From: Opisthocomus hoazin
Taxonomy: Eukaryota > Chordata > Aves > Opisthocomiformes > Opisthocomidae
NCBI RefSeq assembly: GCF_030867145.1
Contig: NC_134433.1
Coordinates: forward strand, 14,025,216 to 14,089,215
DNA length: 64,000 nucleotides
Direction: 5' to 3'
This document shows positions 12,393-25,800 of the stretch, piece by piece. Positions within the stretch are counted from its first letter, which is position 1; each line of letters starts with the position of its first letter. Made by a program: the position numbers and the translations under genes. A model generated the notes under the pieces. It was not told where the DNA came from, searched no databases, and was given only the letters and a program-made list of their open reading frames with translations.

Positions 12393-15300
12393 ATATCTTC
12401 CTTTTTTCCTTGGAATTACTGAAAATCACACGGAAGTAGCAGCCCTCGTAACAACAACTGACATTTGGTTAAACATCAGAGATGACTTTGAGGTGATAGA
12501 GATTGTTTTAGTTGTATCATCGGCAGAACGTGGCTAAATCTCTGCTTTCACAAGTGCGCTGTAAATAGCAAGCAAAGCAGAAGGATGGCCGTGTTCTCAC
12601 AGTTCCGAGGAGCGCAGTGGAGATGAGGTCGGGTAGGGCTGCGGCTCATCCTCCTTAATTCTCCCTTTGCTCACTGCCTGACCTGTGAGTTGTGCCTGCC
12701 CAGCAACGTGCGGTGAGGGCCACGTGAGATAGGAGTGCGCTGGCGTGCCCCTCTCCCCGGCAGCCACGGTGCACCCCACCAGGGTGAGAACTGTGTGATG
12801 TAAGCAAAGCTAAAGAGGTCCCGCTGGTCTGTGCCAGGCCGAACCAAGAGACTGGCATGGGCCCTGGCAGACTGAGTCGTCCGGTTCCACACTTCCCCAG
12901 CTCCATCAAAGTCAGCGGGGCCGCCCCGGCCCCCGGTCTCTGCCTGTCCCCCATCCCAGTGTCACACGGTGTTTCATGTTCAAGCAGCTCCCTCTGAAAT
13001 TGCCCAGCTGCCTGTTCATGCAAAAAGATACTTGTCATTAGTACTTGATGGCTTCGTGCTGCTCCAGAAAGTCCTTCCCTGCTGTGCTTTTGGGTTTCAT
13101 TATTGCATTCGTTAGAATCTGCGTCCCTCTCACTGCAGGCAGTGCTAATTGCAAGCACAAATACTCTGGATGTTGCCCTGATTGTCAAGCCCAAATATAA
13201 ATATTAGTGAACAAAATTGATTGCAGGTGTAAAAATAAGTGGTGATTGGGTGTGTTCCTTGGAGCTAAAAGTAATTCAGTTTTCTCTGAAGCACATGGTT
13301 TAAAAAATACTTTGTAATCAGCAGGTAAAAGCTTGGATGTAATTATATATAAAGGTAATTGAAATTGCTCTTCTGATATTTAAAATTCTAGGGGTTTTTC
13401 TATATTTTTTTAAATTATTATTACTTTTGGAGGAGAATAAGGAAGAACAGTAAGTACTTTGCCGGGCCTTCCCCAGATTGCAGCAGTAAGTGGAGTGTGA
13501 AGGTGGGAGAGCAATAGCTGGGGAGGGCTTCCTGCTGGGCTCAGGCTGCTCCGGGTGAGGCTGAGCTGCTGGAACCTCCTCAGGAAGGGGGAGCGCAGCG
13601 CCCGCCCGCCCCGTGAAACGCCCTGCTGGTGCGTTCGCAGCTAGACCGAGGGTAAATATTTGCATATGCTCTTACAAACTCATTTGGAAAAGGATTATAC
13701 TGAAAAACTCCGAGCCTGCCGTGGCTTTCCTAATTCAAGTGTCTAACTGAGGGCATGAAATGCTGGTGTTTATTTCTTTATCCATTTCACTTGCTTGTTG
13801 ATGGATCCTCTCAGCTTTCGTAAAAGGCAGCAGAGCAATATTTTGGTAGTGGTGTGAATGGGAGAGGCTGTAACAACCTGGGTCAGTTGTCGAAAGAGTG
13901 AAATGTAGGAACTCATCAGATGTCCCAAAGGCGTCTGGCTGTATCGCCACACAGGTACAAGCGAAGGGGAAGAGCCCAATAACCTGCGATGGCCTTCTTC
14001 ACATGCATCAGGAATTCAGCAAAATAGTGTTTTGGTCAAAAAACCTGACTCTCGCTCTGTGCTGAATTGAGCTGTGAAGTCACCCGGCCTATTCACTGCT
14101 AGTGGCGTTCAGCTGCGGTAACACAAATGTGCAAATGTGAACCTGTTAAATGGGCCAAGCTTTGTTTTACTTTGCCTTTAACGCTGCTCTTTATTGTGCT
14201 AGAGGGTTTTTTTTTTAATTCTTATTATCCACTCATGGAATGATTCAAAGAGCATTGACTACTTTAGCGTTAAATCAAAGGTCACATTTCTTTAAACCTC
14301 ATTTGACGAGCTGTTCAGATAAGTAAGTGTGCTGCATCTTCCGTGTTTCAAGGGAGTTACTCCCAGCTTAATTGTTCTTCTGGTCTCCCAAGCAGCTCAA
14401 ATGCGTTGCGCAGGCAGCTGGTAATAAGGAAACTGGCTGCTGTTTCCTGGTGAAAGGCAAGAGATAGGACTTGTCAGCTCAGTGTATTGTTCCCTGCTCC
14501 GATAACCGCCCCGCAAGCCGCGCCCTTCTCGATGGCCTCAGAAGCTGCTTTTCTGCCCCTGTACAAAGTGCAAGGTGGTGTCTGTGCTCTGGTGACTGCT
14601 GTGCTGTTCCTCCTTGAGGGGTCCGGCCAGGGAAGGGCTGTGTGTTTAGTACACATGATTTAAGGCATAACCGACCAGTTTTGGTTTTTCGTTTTTATTT
14701 TTTTAATGCTAATATTACAGAGCAGGCCATGCAGGTCTGGTTCTGCCGCCTCATGAGAGGTGGTTGGAGTTTTTTGTTTCCTCGTGGCCTTGGCAGTGTG
14801 TCACTTAGCTGCTTTTTGCTATAGGGAGTGCTGCGCTTTTCTCAAAGATATCTCAGATCTAGGCAAATCCCGTGAACTGCGCCAAAGTGTTCGGTAGCCT
14901 GGTTTTACGCAAGATTGTGACCACAGTTATGATAGATGGGATCAGTCTGTGGGGAGTCACCCGTTGCCTTACTTAGGTACCAGCTGATCTGCGTGACGTT
15001 TCTAAGGTCTGAAGCCTTTTTACTGGAAGGTGGCGTCAATTTGGCAGAAGGTGTCAGCCAGAGCTCTGAGCTGCTTGAGCACAGGCACCACCGGCACCCG
15101 GTGTGCCTGGCGGGGGTCAGCTGCCTCCAGCCATTTGACAAAGAAGTTCCTTGAGATGAGGTGCATTTCCCCAAGCTTGTTCCATCTGCATGCAGTGACC
15201 CTGTGGTACCTCTGCTGTCCTTCCCTATTGTCAGGAAAGGAACTGGTGGTTCTCTTGCAGAAGCTGCTCACTAAACCACGTACTTTGAGGCTCACACTTA

Positions 15301-18300
15301 CGTGTAGAGACCGTGTGAGCTTCAAGGGACTGTGTGTGTCTTTTGTGAGACTGCGCATTTTGTTGGCTCTTTCCATCTGTTGAGAAGGCTTGGAAAAGCA
15401 GCTTTGTGCGCTCGGCATTTCTTTTCTGTCTCTGAAAGAAACTGGACCTGCATAAAGAGAAAATACACATTTATGTTTACAACATCATACAAATCTAGCC
15501 ATGTTCACAAAATCTCTCTGGTCTGTTTAGAAACCACGCTTCTCTCAGTGCCTCTTGTTTGCTGCAGCTGTTTTCTTGAGAGCTGTAATGGTTGGGATAT
15601 TTTCATAACAACAGATTTCATTTCTCCGATTCCTTGATTTTCCTGTCTCACCTCAGCCCAGCTGACCTCTCGTGACATGCAGTCACATGTACCCCTGTGC
15701 ATTGCGTAAGACTCTAGGTGGGGAGCAGCAGGAAGAGAGAAACTTTTAAGATGCCTGAAGCTGGTATTTAGTTAAGCTCAAAGTAATGGATGCCAAAAAA
15801 ATATTTACAAGCAGTATTTCTACTAGATCTGTGCTAATGCAGTGGGCGATCTAAATTCTGTTGCCTCGCTTAATGTCTACATAAACCTGACTTAAACACT
15901 TCTGCAGATGCACGGCCACCACATGGCAGATCACGCTGCAGCATCTGTGCACGAACTAAAATTGTTGTGGCTGCCTGGGGGGAGCCTGGCGTTTTTCAGT
16001 GCAGGGTGGAAATGTGCTGTGCTGTCCTTTGGCAAACCGTCTCAGCTGTGACTGAGGCAGGATCATTCCAATGAAGTGAATAAAGAACGCGTTTAAGTGT
16101 TTGGCAGACCTGGTCCCGAGAGTCCTAGCTGAACGCTGTTAATGATGTCTCTTCTCTCAGGCCTTGTAGCCCTGCCTGCCCTTGGTGCTTAGCGATTTTT
16201 GGACAGGTTCAGGCCTGTGGACTGGAGTTTTGTTCGGGTTGAACAGGACCCCGTGTGTTCTAAAGCAAGTTCAGGTTTCCTTTATAATGTCATGGAAGCA
16301 TGAGCTCCCATTTCACAGCACAGATTAAGCTTGTATCTGTTCTTTTATATACAAATACTTCACTGTGAAAACACTGGCTAGGTGGAGAAGCCTGATGAAA
16401 TCTTTATAGAGGAAAATAGAGTGAAAACAACCTGAGTTAATGTCTGGTAGGGAAAGAACAGAAGTTTTCTTCTTGGGAGAAGAGTATTTAGTTGGATTTA
16501 TGTTCATCAGTTGCCAAATTTATGTTTTTAACTGTTTTATCAGTTGCATTATGTTTCTTCAGCAAATTTTTTGGCCTAGGAAGGAGAAATCATTAGTTTA
16601 CAATGTCGAGTAACTCCGTGAATCCAGCTGCTGACTAGATGACTCAGAATCAGGTAGTAACACTGGCTGAAGTTGCCCAAAGTGGGGTGGGGAGGAGATT
16701 TCCCAGTGTTTTCTTTGCAAGTGGCAGAAATGCACGACAGCCAGCAGCACGCAGTCCTACATGGAAACACGTAGTCTTGAACCGAGCGTTGTTCTGAGCC
16801 ATCTGGAGAGCAGTGGCGCTGAACTATTGCCCAGCTCTCACCATACTTGCTGAGGATATTTCACTGAACAACTACAGCCGCCCCTGCCAGCCGAGCACAG
16901 AGTCAGTATTTTATTACACCTTCGGCGTGTGGGAGAAGGCTGCCTTCCATTTGGCTCCTTGGGCGGTGTTCTGCTTACAGGCTCCTGCAAATGATCTATT
17001 ACAGATTGGAGACTGCTGGGCAAAAGTTCAAATTAAATCATGCCATCTGACCACAATTACACCATTCTCAGGCAACTGCAGTGTGTTTTTGTGAGTCTTT
17101 AAATAAACATTACATTGCACATGTAACCAAATATGTACAATAATCATTTTCACAGAATGCATCCATTTAAATGCAAATATACCGTATAAGATGGTATTTA
17201 TTTCTCATCACATGTAACTAGTGAAACAAAAGCTCACAGTTCACTGAAGCTCAAGCAATGTTTATGCTGGCTTTTTTTGTATTAACCAGTGGCTTAGTTT
17301 AGTTACTGCTCGCTCTTTTAAAATAGGAATCTGGTCCTAGAGAGCGTCCTCCTTTTACTTGTTTTTCTGTCTTACGGTGTAATCCATATTTTAAAAATTT
17401 TAAGCCTAACAGACAAGAAGGTTTCTGCAACCTGATTCACACAGACAAGTAGAGAGGCCTGTGCCTTTATTTTACACCACTAGACTCTCTGAGGAGTCAC
17501 TGTTGAGAATTTCTTGGGCTTGTATGAGCCATGGGGTTTAGACTTCTTCCACGATCTTGGAACGTATTTATACTTCTAAAAATGGCCTTTAAGTTTCCTC
17601 TTTGCTAACAAGCAGAAGCAGCCTCCTGGGCTCTCCTCACCGCTGCCGGTGTGCTCCTTACGGCTGGCACCAGCGCTTGTTTGAACCGCCACCCTCCTTG
17701 CAGCTGCCCGCGCTTCTGGGAAAGGGTTAAGCAGGTTCTGCTGCTTGGCGGAGGTAGGTGACTCATTACCCCACCCGGACAGAGGGGAAGTGGCTGTCTA
17801 GAGGGAGAGGATTCATACAATGTGAAATCAGAGGGGACCATTGTGAACTTCGAGTCTGACTGAAAGAGCCGGAAAGGCTCTATAGTTAAAATTCAGGATT
17901 ATCAGCTCTACATCCAGGCAAGTTAAAAGCTGTCTGAGTGTCTGGGCTGTGCTTCTGGAGCGTGGGCAGAGGTGGGGTAGGAAGCCAGGGGCAGGAGGCT
18001 CGAGGAGGAAGCCTACAGTGGAATTTGCTGCCTTGGTAAAGCTGTGTCTGGGCTGCCCTTGAAAGCAGCGGATGAAAGGCAGCAGCTCAATTCCTTTCGG
18101 AAGTTTTTTGTACCATATCGGATCCATGAATCACACTTCTGACGATTCTTGTGCAGTTTTTACACTGGTGTCCAGCAAAACACAGAATTCTTTAAAGTAC
18201 ACTTCGACATCAGAGATTATTTCCCTTTGGCTATTTGGTCACTCATTTCATAATATTTATCTATACTAAATTTATTAACAAATGCAGAAGGAAATTAATT

Positions 18301-21300
18301 ATTAATATTATATCATTTTGTACCTTAGTGTTTCCCGGTAGTGTATCAGCTGGTAATTTGAACATAACTTCCTTCTTTCTTATTGACAAAATCCTAGTTG
18401 TTGTGGAAACCACAGGTTTTTGCCCTTAATCCTGAGCTGTTTCAGTTTGGTAAATCCGTGCAGGTAATCCTCGTCACAGTCCCTTATACAGTTGCAGGAA
18501 GATCGTATCCTTTCTGTGCTGGGAGGCAGTCTCACCTTATAAGCACCAATAGATACTCCAGCCCAAACAAATTGCATCTGTAACTACAGTAGTGCCCTGT
18601 CACTTGCCAAACAGTTGCTATGTTTAAAGTATTTGTGACAGGTTAATTTTTGTTCCTGTTTTCTTTGTGTCCAAATAAGAATTATCCTATTCATTAAGTA
18701 TATCTGCTGTAGTCAGAGTCCTTGACTCAACTTCCAAGCGAGCTGCACCTGTCCATGACGAAAAACACTGGCGAGATCTGATGCATTGTTCCTTGGTTTA
18801 GGGACATCCTGTGGGTAGTTCACCTAAAACTAGCTAGGTCAGGGCCACTGCTTCTGTTGTCTCTGCCTCAGTGAGCGATTGGCTTGTGCTGACCTTTGAT
18901 CTACCTCATTAATTTTCTTTTCTAATGAAATAGAGACCCTCTGCCAGGCTCAGACTATTTACATAATTAATTTTCCAAATAAAATAGAAAATGACTGCTC
19001 TGCCTTCTAATATAATTGTGGATGGTGAAACTTTGATAATAGCTATTCACTTCCTGTCGCTTTGACCCTCTCCTCTCCACATCCTGGGGAAAAAAAAAAG
19101 TAGAGGAATCCAGCCATAGATCAAAAAAATGAAGGCTCGGTTTGGGAAAGGGTGTGAGAACTTCAGAACTGAAGTCAGCTGTGAAAAACACTGACAGGAA
19201 GAAGTCTAGAGAAGCCTAAAACCCTTCCTGTCAATGTCTTCTGCGGAGCAGTGAGAGGGATTGTAACAGCTAACACAGTTTTTTGTTTCCACCTCTGTTT
19301 TTCTTTTGTAGTTTTGAGGAATCCGTGTTGTCAAAATGTGGCTGATGGGTGTGATCCTCTATTGGAAAAACTTTGTTTTCCCATGGAAGTAGGAGTATTT
19401 TCCCTGAATCCTAATGGTAAACAGGTTCTTACAGAAGTATCCTCGTTAAGCATAATGAACCTGTTGGCTTGGCTCTGTCTTTGAGCTGCAGCATCTTTCC
19501 TTTATGCTTTCATACATTAGAACTACAGGTTCAATAAGGAAACTTTTATTTTTGCCTTAGGGATATAGATCCTAGCTGTGTGCTGTGTTCCTGATGTGGC
19601 CCAAATACTGCCATCAAACTTAAACAAACAAAAAACCCCAGATATCCTGCTCCATTAACTGAAAGCAACATAAGCCATAAATAATAAATGCACTATATAT
19701 GGGTCTGTGTCATTCATAGGTGCAATAAGCGCCTGCTGTATTTGCTTCATGCTTAGAATTATAAACACATAGAGATAACGTGAGGTTATTTCTGCAATAA
19801 AGTTACTTATTGATGTAGCAGTACAATAACCCATTGCTCTCTTCCTTGTTTCTGAAAGGATTTACCTATCCTTAGGTTTTTAAAAATCTTTTACCTGCCC
19901 TGCGGAACAGTGAGGAAGGGTGTGCATTCACGGGACTTGGTCATTTTTTCAGACGTGGAGTTACCTATTCTTATTTCTGATACTGGAAGAAGTTCTTGGT
20001 CTGATCGCTTTGAAAACACTAGGGAAAATTATTTCTATGTTGCTGAACATCCTGTGCCTTCTGAAGGAGGGAGGAGGGAGAACCTCACCATACTGTCTCC
20101 TTTCCTGACCCTTTGTTCCTTGCAAAGTTGAATTGCCTGTGCTGTTTATCTTCACTTCTTGTGCAATCTTTCCTCCAGTTTCTTCTGTGAAAATACCCAA
20201 GTTAAAGACAATGGCTGAAAACTGACAAAACTACACCACCAGAAAAGCCCTTTCGATCAGACCAGTCCCCCAGCTCTGAGCTGCCAGGAAGTGATTTAGT
20301 GAAAAAAAATATTAAATATCACAAATAATATTCTATAACAGAAGTTGTTTGTAGTTTTGAACTTCCAGACAACTCAAATTTTACTGAGTGGTATAGGGCT
20401 GGAGGTATGGCTGGACAGTTGAACTATGATGATTGTGTCTTCCCCTTTTGAGAAGGCATTCCTAAAACAGGATTTAGCAGAGCTGACTGAAAACAGAAAG
20501 CAAACCAGACTGAGGCATCAGATTACGTACTGTGGGCTGCAAGAATATTGTCAAAATGTTTTGTCTAAAATGTCAAGTGTCTTTTTATAAGTTATGGGGT
20601 ATATTTACCCTATCTGCTGTCTCCTCTTTGCCTTCCCTCTTGTGCTCTCCCCACCCACCCCACGAATGCCTGTCATTCCCCTGTATATTTAATGATTTAG
20701 CTAATTAATTAAAGCACCAATATAGCTCTTAATTTACACAGGTAATTCTTCTGCATGAACTAGGACTAGACTCAACTCTAATCTGTGCTGAAAGTTGCCC
20801 TACTATTAACAAGCAGTTGAAACTTTTCTTTTTGGGAGGCATGAGATTAACATTGCTGTCTATAAGCTGCCGTGACATTTGTCAGAACCCACTGGGGCTT
20901 GCGTTGACACAGCCATGCCGGTGATCAGCGATTACTATGAGTGTACTCGAGCAATGGTGACGTTTGCCCCAGTACTTACATATTTTCTTCAGAAACAGTC
21001 GTGCAGTTACTGGAATCTTGTCAAGCAGTCTGTTTGCCACCCCAGGTGTTGTGTGCCAGAGCTGCTTCGAGAACAGGTGCTGCAGGGGCGGATTTTGGTG
21101 CTTCTGGACCTGGCCTGAACGCAAGCGAAGAGGTAAATGAAACCGGGAAAGGAAATAGAGTCATGCAGGGGGTCTGCTGGACTCTAACTGAAGCCTAGCA
21201 GAATTACAAAGTTGTTTTTTTATCTACCATTGTGTTAATTCATTAAAAATTTAAAATCTAAATCAGAAGCGCTAACAGGGCAAGATTTCTATGTGGACAT

Positions 21301-21645
21301 TTTTAGCCATATTGCAAATGTCTTTAACACATTTAGCATCATACTATGTGTGTCTTCATCTTTTAGTTAAAAGCTCAGAGGCCTGGCATGAAACAGCACT
21401 AAAACCTAAAAGGAAACAATGAGATTTGTCCACTTGTCAAGGGAAAAGTCCTTCAGACTGATTTTTTTAATTTTAATTTTTGGCATACCCATGTAAGAGT
21501 GAATGAGATTATTTCTATGGAAGAGCAGTGTGACATGGGAGTAACGGCAGGAGTTCCAAAAGCTCTCCCTACCATTCAGTGAAAAGCTAACAGAGGCAGA
21601 AGAAAGCTCGGTGTTACAACACAATCCTTAATTCTACTGTACTCA
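12393..21645. other. Intergenic, no gene recognised
   Basis: About 9 kb between the presumed end of pri-miR-21 and the 3' side of TUBD1. Open frames up to 179 aa (12655-13194, minus) and 132 aa (15020-15418, minus) occur in GC-richer patches. They match no family I recognise and lack clear splice or promoter context, so they are not called genes. AT-rich, conserved-looking patches lie near 17100-17230 and 20690-20760. No recognisable mobile element. Confidence 0.6.
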
Positions 21646-21729
21646 TTTATTTTATAAGCACCCAGCCCGTGCCCCCACAAGCCATTGCAGTCTCCCCCCC
21701 ACCCCGGGTGCGCGCAGGCTGCAGCTTCG

Positions 21730-21752
21730 CAGCGGCACCACCTTGTGGTCGT
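21730..21752 (-). promoter_or_regulatory. CTCF-like motif in a GC-rich patch
   Basis: The segment CACCTTGTGGTC resembles the CTCF core read on the minus strand, matching about 9 of 12 key positions. It lies in a small GC-rich island (about 21660-21755) in otherwise AT-rich DNA, between the VMP1/miR-21 unit and the oppositely oriented TUBD1. A boundary role is inference. Confidence 0.3.
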
Positions 21753-22007
21753 GGTAAAATGTGTGGAAAAAAGCTCATTTCTTAAATCGACTTTTGAAAT
21801 TATGCAATTATATTGATCATATTATATTACAGGCTCTTACATCTGAAATCTAGCAGCAATTCTCCTCCCAAATATGTTTAAATAAATAAGAAATTAATTA
21901 AAAACCCGACCTGCTTCTAACTTACATGAAGAGCAAGAGTTGTAGTTTTGCCTAAACCTATGGTTTGCCCACACCAAATAGCCAAGACCCCTGATGTGCG
22001 ATAGGGA

Positions 22008-22013
22008 TTTATT
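22008..22013 (-). terminator. AATAAA, candidate TUBD1 poly(A) signal
   Basis: Minus-strand AATAAA about 760 nt past the TUBD1 stop. Another minus-strand AATAAA is at 21646-21651. Either could define the 3'UTR. Confidence 0.35.
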
Positions 22014-22772
22014 TTTTAAGAGGTAGGTAACACCACTTGAAAACACGGCATAGTGAAATGGCCAGAAAAGCGTATCATTCACTATAACCTGTAATACAAC
22101 TTGAGGATGACAGGAAAATGAAGAACCCTTCATACCTTTTTCTTAAAAGATGGCTCAAAACTTCCACTGTTCTGTCAAGGTTAAGGTCCTTGCAGTAGAA
22201 CTTTGGTCTTACTTTGCTTTAAAGGAACAGGTGGCAGACTGTTGTCTCTTGAATGAGACCCAAATGGAGTCTGGATTAGTCATTCTGATACTGTGATTTT
22301 TATCAATATTGAGGCATTCTAGGGTGAAGTGTTATCATGAAAAGTTGAAACTGGAAGATCAGGAATACCCTACCTCCTGGAGTCAAGCACACATGTAATT
22401 TTTATCACACATCAGTTCATGATAGTTTATATGATGAGAGTTTAGCCTGGTTTAAAAATCGTTCTGTGTAGACAATATTTACGAGAAATATCCAAGTACC
22501 AAAAAAGATGTTCAAAGACTTTGCTACAGTGCATAGCAAATGTATTGAAAAACATCTACTTATTAGATATATTAAATATGAATAAGACCTGCCCATGTGA
22601 ATACATTCAGTTCTTACTATTTTAACACACACACACATATCTTACAAGACTGAAAAATAGTTATAGTCCAGTAATTTATGTACTTCAAGAAGGTGACGGA
22701 AGGTTTTCCAGCGCTGGGTTCTTCCTGGAAAGCTCTGTTTCAGACCATTTTAACAAAACAAAAAACAAAAAA

Positions 22773-22875
22773 TCAAAGAGTGGTGTAACTGGTGACAACT
22801 TGTTCCAGAGCTGTGAAGCTGTCCAGGAAATCTTCCTCTTCGATTCCAAATTTAGTGTACTGGTGAATGTAGGCT
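22773..22875 (-). CDS. TUBD1: TUBD1 coding exon 8 (stop)
   Basis: Encodes [20 protein letters not shown] to the stop TGA at 22773-22775. Acceptor ACATACAG. Confidence 0.97.
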
Positions 22876-25800
22876 CTGTATGTTGAAGTCACAGAAGGAA
22901 AAAGGATAAGACAGTAGCAATCAGTGAGGAATCTGACACATGAAATCAGATTGTATAGTTATTGTAAAACCTTCAAACAAAGATTGGTTTCCACCCAGTA
23001 ACTATGCTGGTTAGTTTCTACTCTGCTCTCTTGAACTAATTTTGTAATTCGTACTTACTGATAAGTCACGACTTGTTTCTAATAGCTTTTATAACTTTGT
23101 GTATTGCTTAAGGAAACAAAATTGCAGCTGACAAAATTGGGCTAACTGGGAAATGGAAGGAGAAGGGATTACTAAATGAGAAAAGTAATTTATGATTTGA
23201 GATGCAAAGCCTAAACTGGTGTGTAAAGGGTAGATTGCTTCTCATCGCTGGTGTTCTTGTAACCTTGGCTTCATGATGACCAAAGTAAAGAGGCAATTAT
23301 TTTCTAGATTTCTTGGTTCTAATGAAAAATCAAACTAATAGCATGGGAGCCTTAGTAAACACGCAGATCCCCTAAATGCTTTTGAACTAGCAAGGCACTT
23401 GTCTCCTGGACTGTGCAGCATGTCTGTACACAGCTTAGAAACTGTATGATCAGTAAAAGAGTTTCTGTGTGTTATTTTTAGAATGGTCCCTCTGGAATGC
23501 ACTAAATTTGGAGAGTTTCAGTACTGAGAAAACAGTCAAACTGACAGCACTAGAGTATGTGGTCTCACTTATCCACAGAACAGAAGCGCTCTTCTGTGTT
23601 CCTCACCCTGCCATCATGTTTCAAGCACAAAAATGTTTCCACTAAAGTGTTGGAACAGTCTCCATGCTTATTCACCATTACTGTACTTTGCTGAAAGAGC
23701 AAGCTGTGTTCACAATGATTTTGCTAACACTGAAGATATTGGCAGCTATAAATGAAGTATCAGCATAATGATTTTCACTTACTTGGAAGCAAACATATTC
23801 CAAGCTTTTCCTACAACATTGTCAAGAGGTTTCAGCAGGAACTGGCTATTGCTGACCAAAGAAGCAGACTTCTCATACTTGTTAAATGCTCTTGGTGTTT
23901 TCCACGCGTTAAAAGCATCCTGAGGGTTCAGCCATGAGGTATATAGTGAGGGATCTCGGAAACTCCCTGTAACAGAAATAAGGCAGCCATTTCGACAAAT
24001 GTAAAACTGCAGGCTTCTGCATCTTGATCTCAGTAGTCCTGTGTCACCTAATCAATGCTTGGCAGATCATTTCAGGCCTTGGAAAAAATCTGCAGGGTGG
24101 CCTGCTTGGTGAAAATATAACTGTTTTAAAAAGATTCATTAGCCTATCTGCAGGCATAGTCTCGTACCGGTACTTCATCTGCAAGCTATGCTCATCACTC
24201 CAGAAGCGGCTAAATATATTTTCAGAAAATATAGCCAAGAATCCTATTTTACACATGCACTTCAGTCTCTTCTTCCTTCCCCGAAGTGCTTCAGGAAACA
24301 CAAAAGTCTTGCTTGTAAATACGACAGCCCTAAGCAATTAGACAATGTGGCCTTGGACATTAAAAAGTTTGTAGAGAGAACAGTGACCTTAGCAGTCAAA
24401 TATGTGGGCTTGCTTTTTTTCACTTTTGTCAGATACGGTTGCAAAGAAAACAGTGAGATGTGAAACAAGAATCACTGAGGTACTGTGTCTTTCCTCCTTA
24501 CCTAAGTCTACGCTGTGTGCGTCTTTTCCTCGTAGGATAACCAGGTTGGCAATGGAAGTATTGAAATGCAGGGGCTTATTTGTGGAGTGACTGGAGGGGA
24601 TGGAGGAGCCTAGACACGGTGGTCTTACTTGCCAATCAATACCTATAAGATTTTGGCAGAAAAGATATATAAGAAAGTTAATGTTTCATGAAATATGGAT
24701 TCAGACTAGCTGAAGAGTCAGATGGTAACTAACACTGTGCCCCAAGCTGAGATCATACTAGGGTTTGTAGTTTTTGCAGGTTAGTTAAGCAGCAATTGCA
24801 CAATTCTGAGAGAAAAATGGTGCTAATCCAGCAGGATTTGCCCGGTAGTCACTAGTCTTACCAGAGAAAATGAATACTTGTTTCTATACTTAGCAACCTG
24901 CCAGCCCGTTCTTTGCATAACTGGAAGCTATACTGAATTCCCCACGTAGATAATATGGGAGAGCTAAGCGTGATTTTTATTAGGAGGTGTAAATAGAAAA
25001 ACCATAGCAGAACTAACTATCCAAGGAATGTTCCAAGTGAATCATGCAAATTAAGCGCGTGCCCAAGAACTGTTGGTTTGTTTTGCGTATTTTCAATAGT
25101 TATAATTAACTGAGATGTCTGGGAGCAAAAACAGGAGCAAGCTGGGAGCTGCTGTGGCAGCTGAGTGAATACTTAAAGGAGCAGCTGGCTATGTGGAGGC
25201 AAATTCCTGCTGCCTGAGGGCAGCAACTCGTTTCTGAACTGACTAAAGTGGTCAGTGAGCTCCACAAAACAATAAGCTTTATTTCATCTGGAAAAATAAA
25301 CGCTTAAAGAGTGATGGATACTGAAGGTGAGTGAATGCTTTTTACCTTCCTCCATTTTAGCATTAGCAATGAGCATCTGCCTTAAATGCTTGATGAGTCC
25401 AGGCCAACTGAATGTGCTGTAAGCGAGGGAGTTTTCAGGCATCTGAGGTATGTTACGAAGACCCAACATCTTGAATTCGGGATGTGGAACTAACGTCTCC
25501 ATTAAGTCTCCTGAAAAAAGAAATTAACAGCTGCTTATGTTTGACAAAAATATTGCATAGGCTAGCTAAAATAGGAGAAGAGAGTGAGGAATTTTATAAA
25601 GAGCTACCAACTTAAGGTAAGAAACCAAGCAGGAAATATAAAGTTTTAATTTGACAAATATATGGACACACCTCAGACAAAACAATGCAAACTTGTTATG
25701 TACTGCTGAGTTCCATACAAGGATGTTAGTACTGCCTGTTTTACACTTCAGACTTGTCTTGCTTTATAGTCTGGCTCAGAATCTCAGAGACCCTATGCAC

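Noticed and set aside
12655-13194. 179-aa minus-strand open frame in the intergenic region
   Set aside because: No recognised domain, an overlapping frame of similar quality, no splice or poly(A) context. A homology search would settle it.
15020-15418. Overlapping 132-aa minus and 117-aa plus open frames
   Set aside because: Antisense pair with no family match; likely chance in a GC-moderate patch. A decayed retro-copy cannot be excluded without a search.
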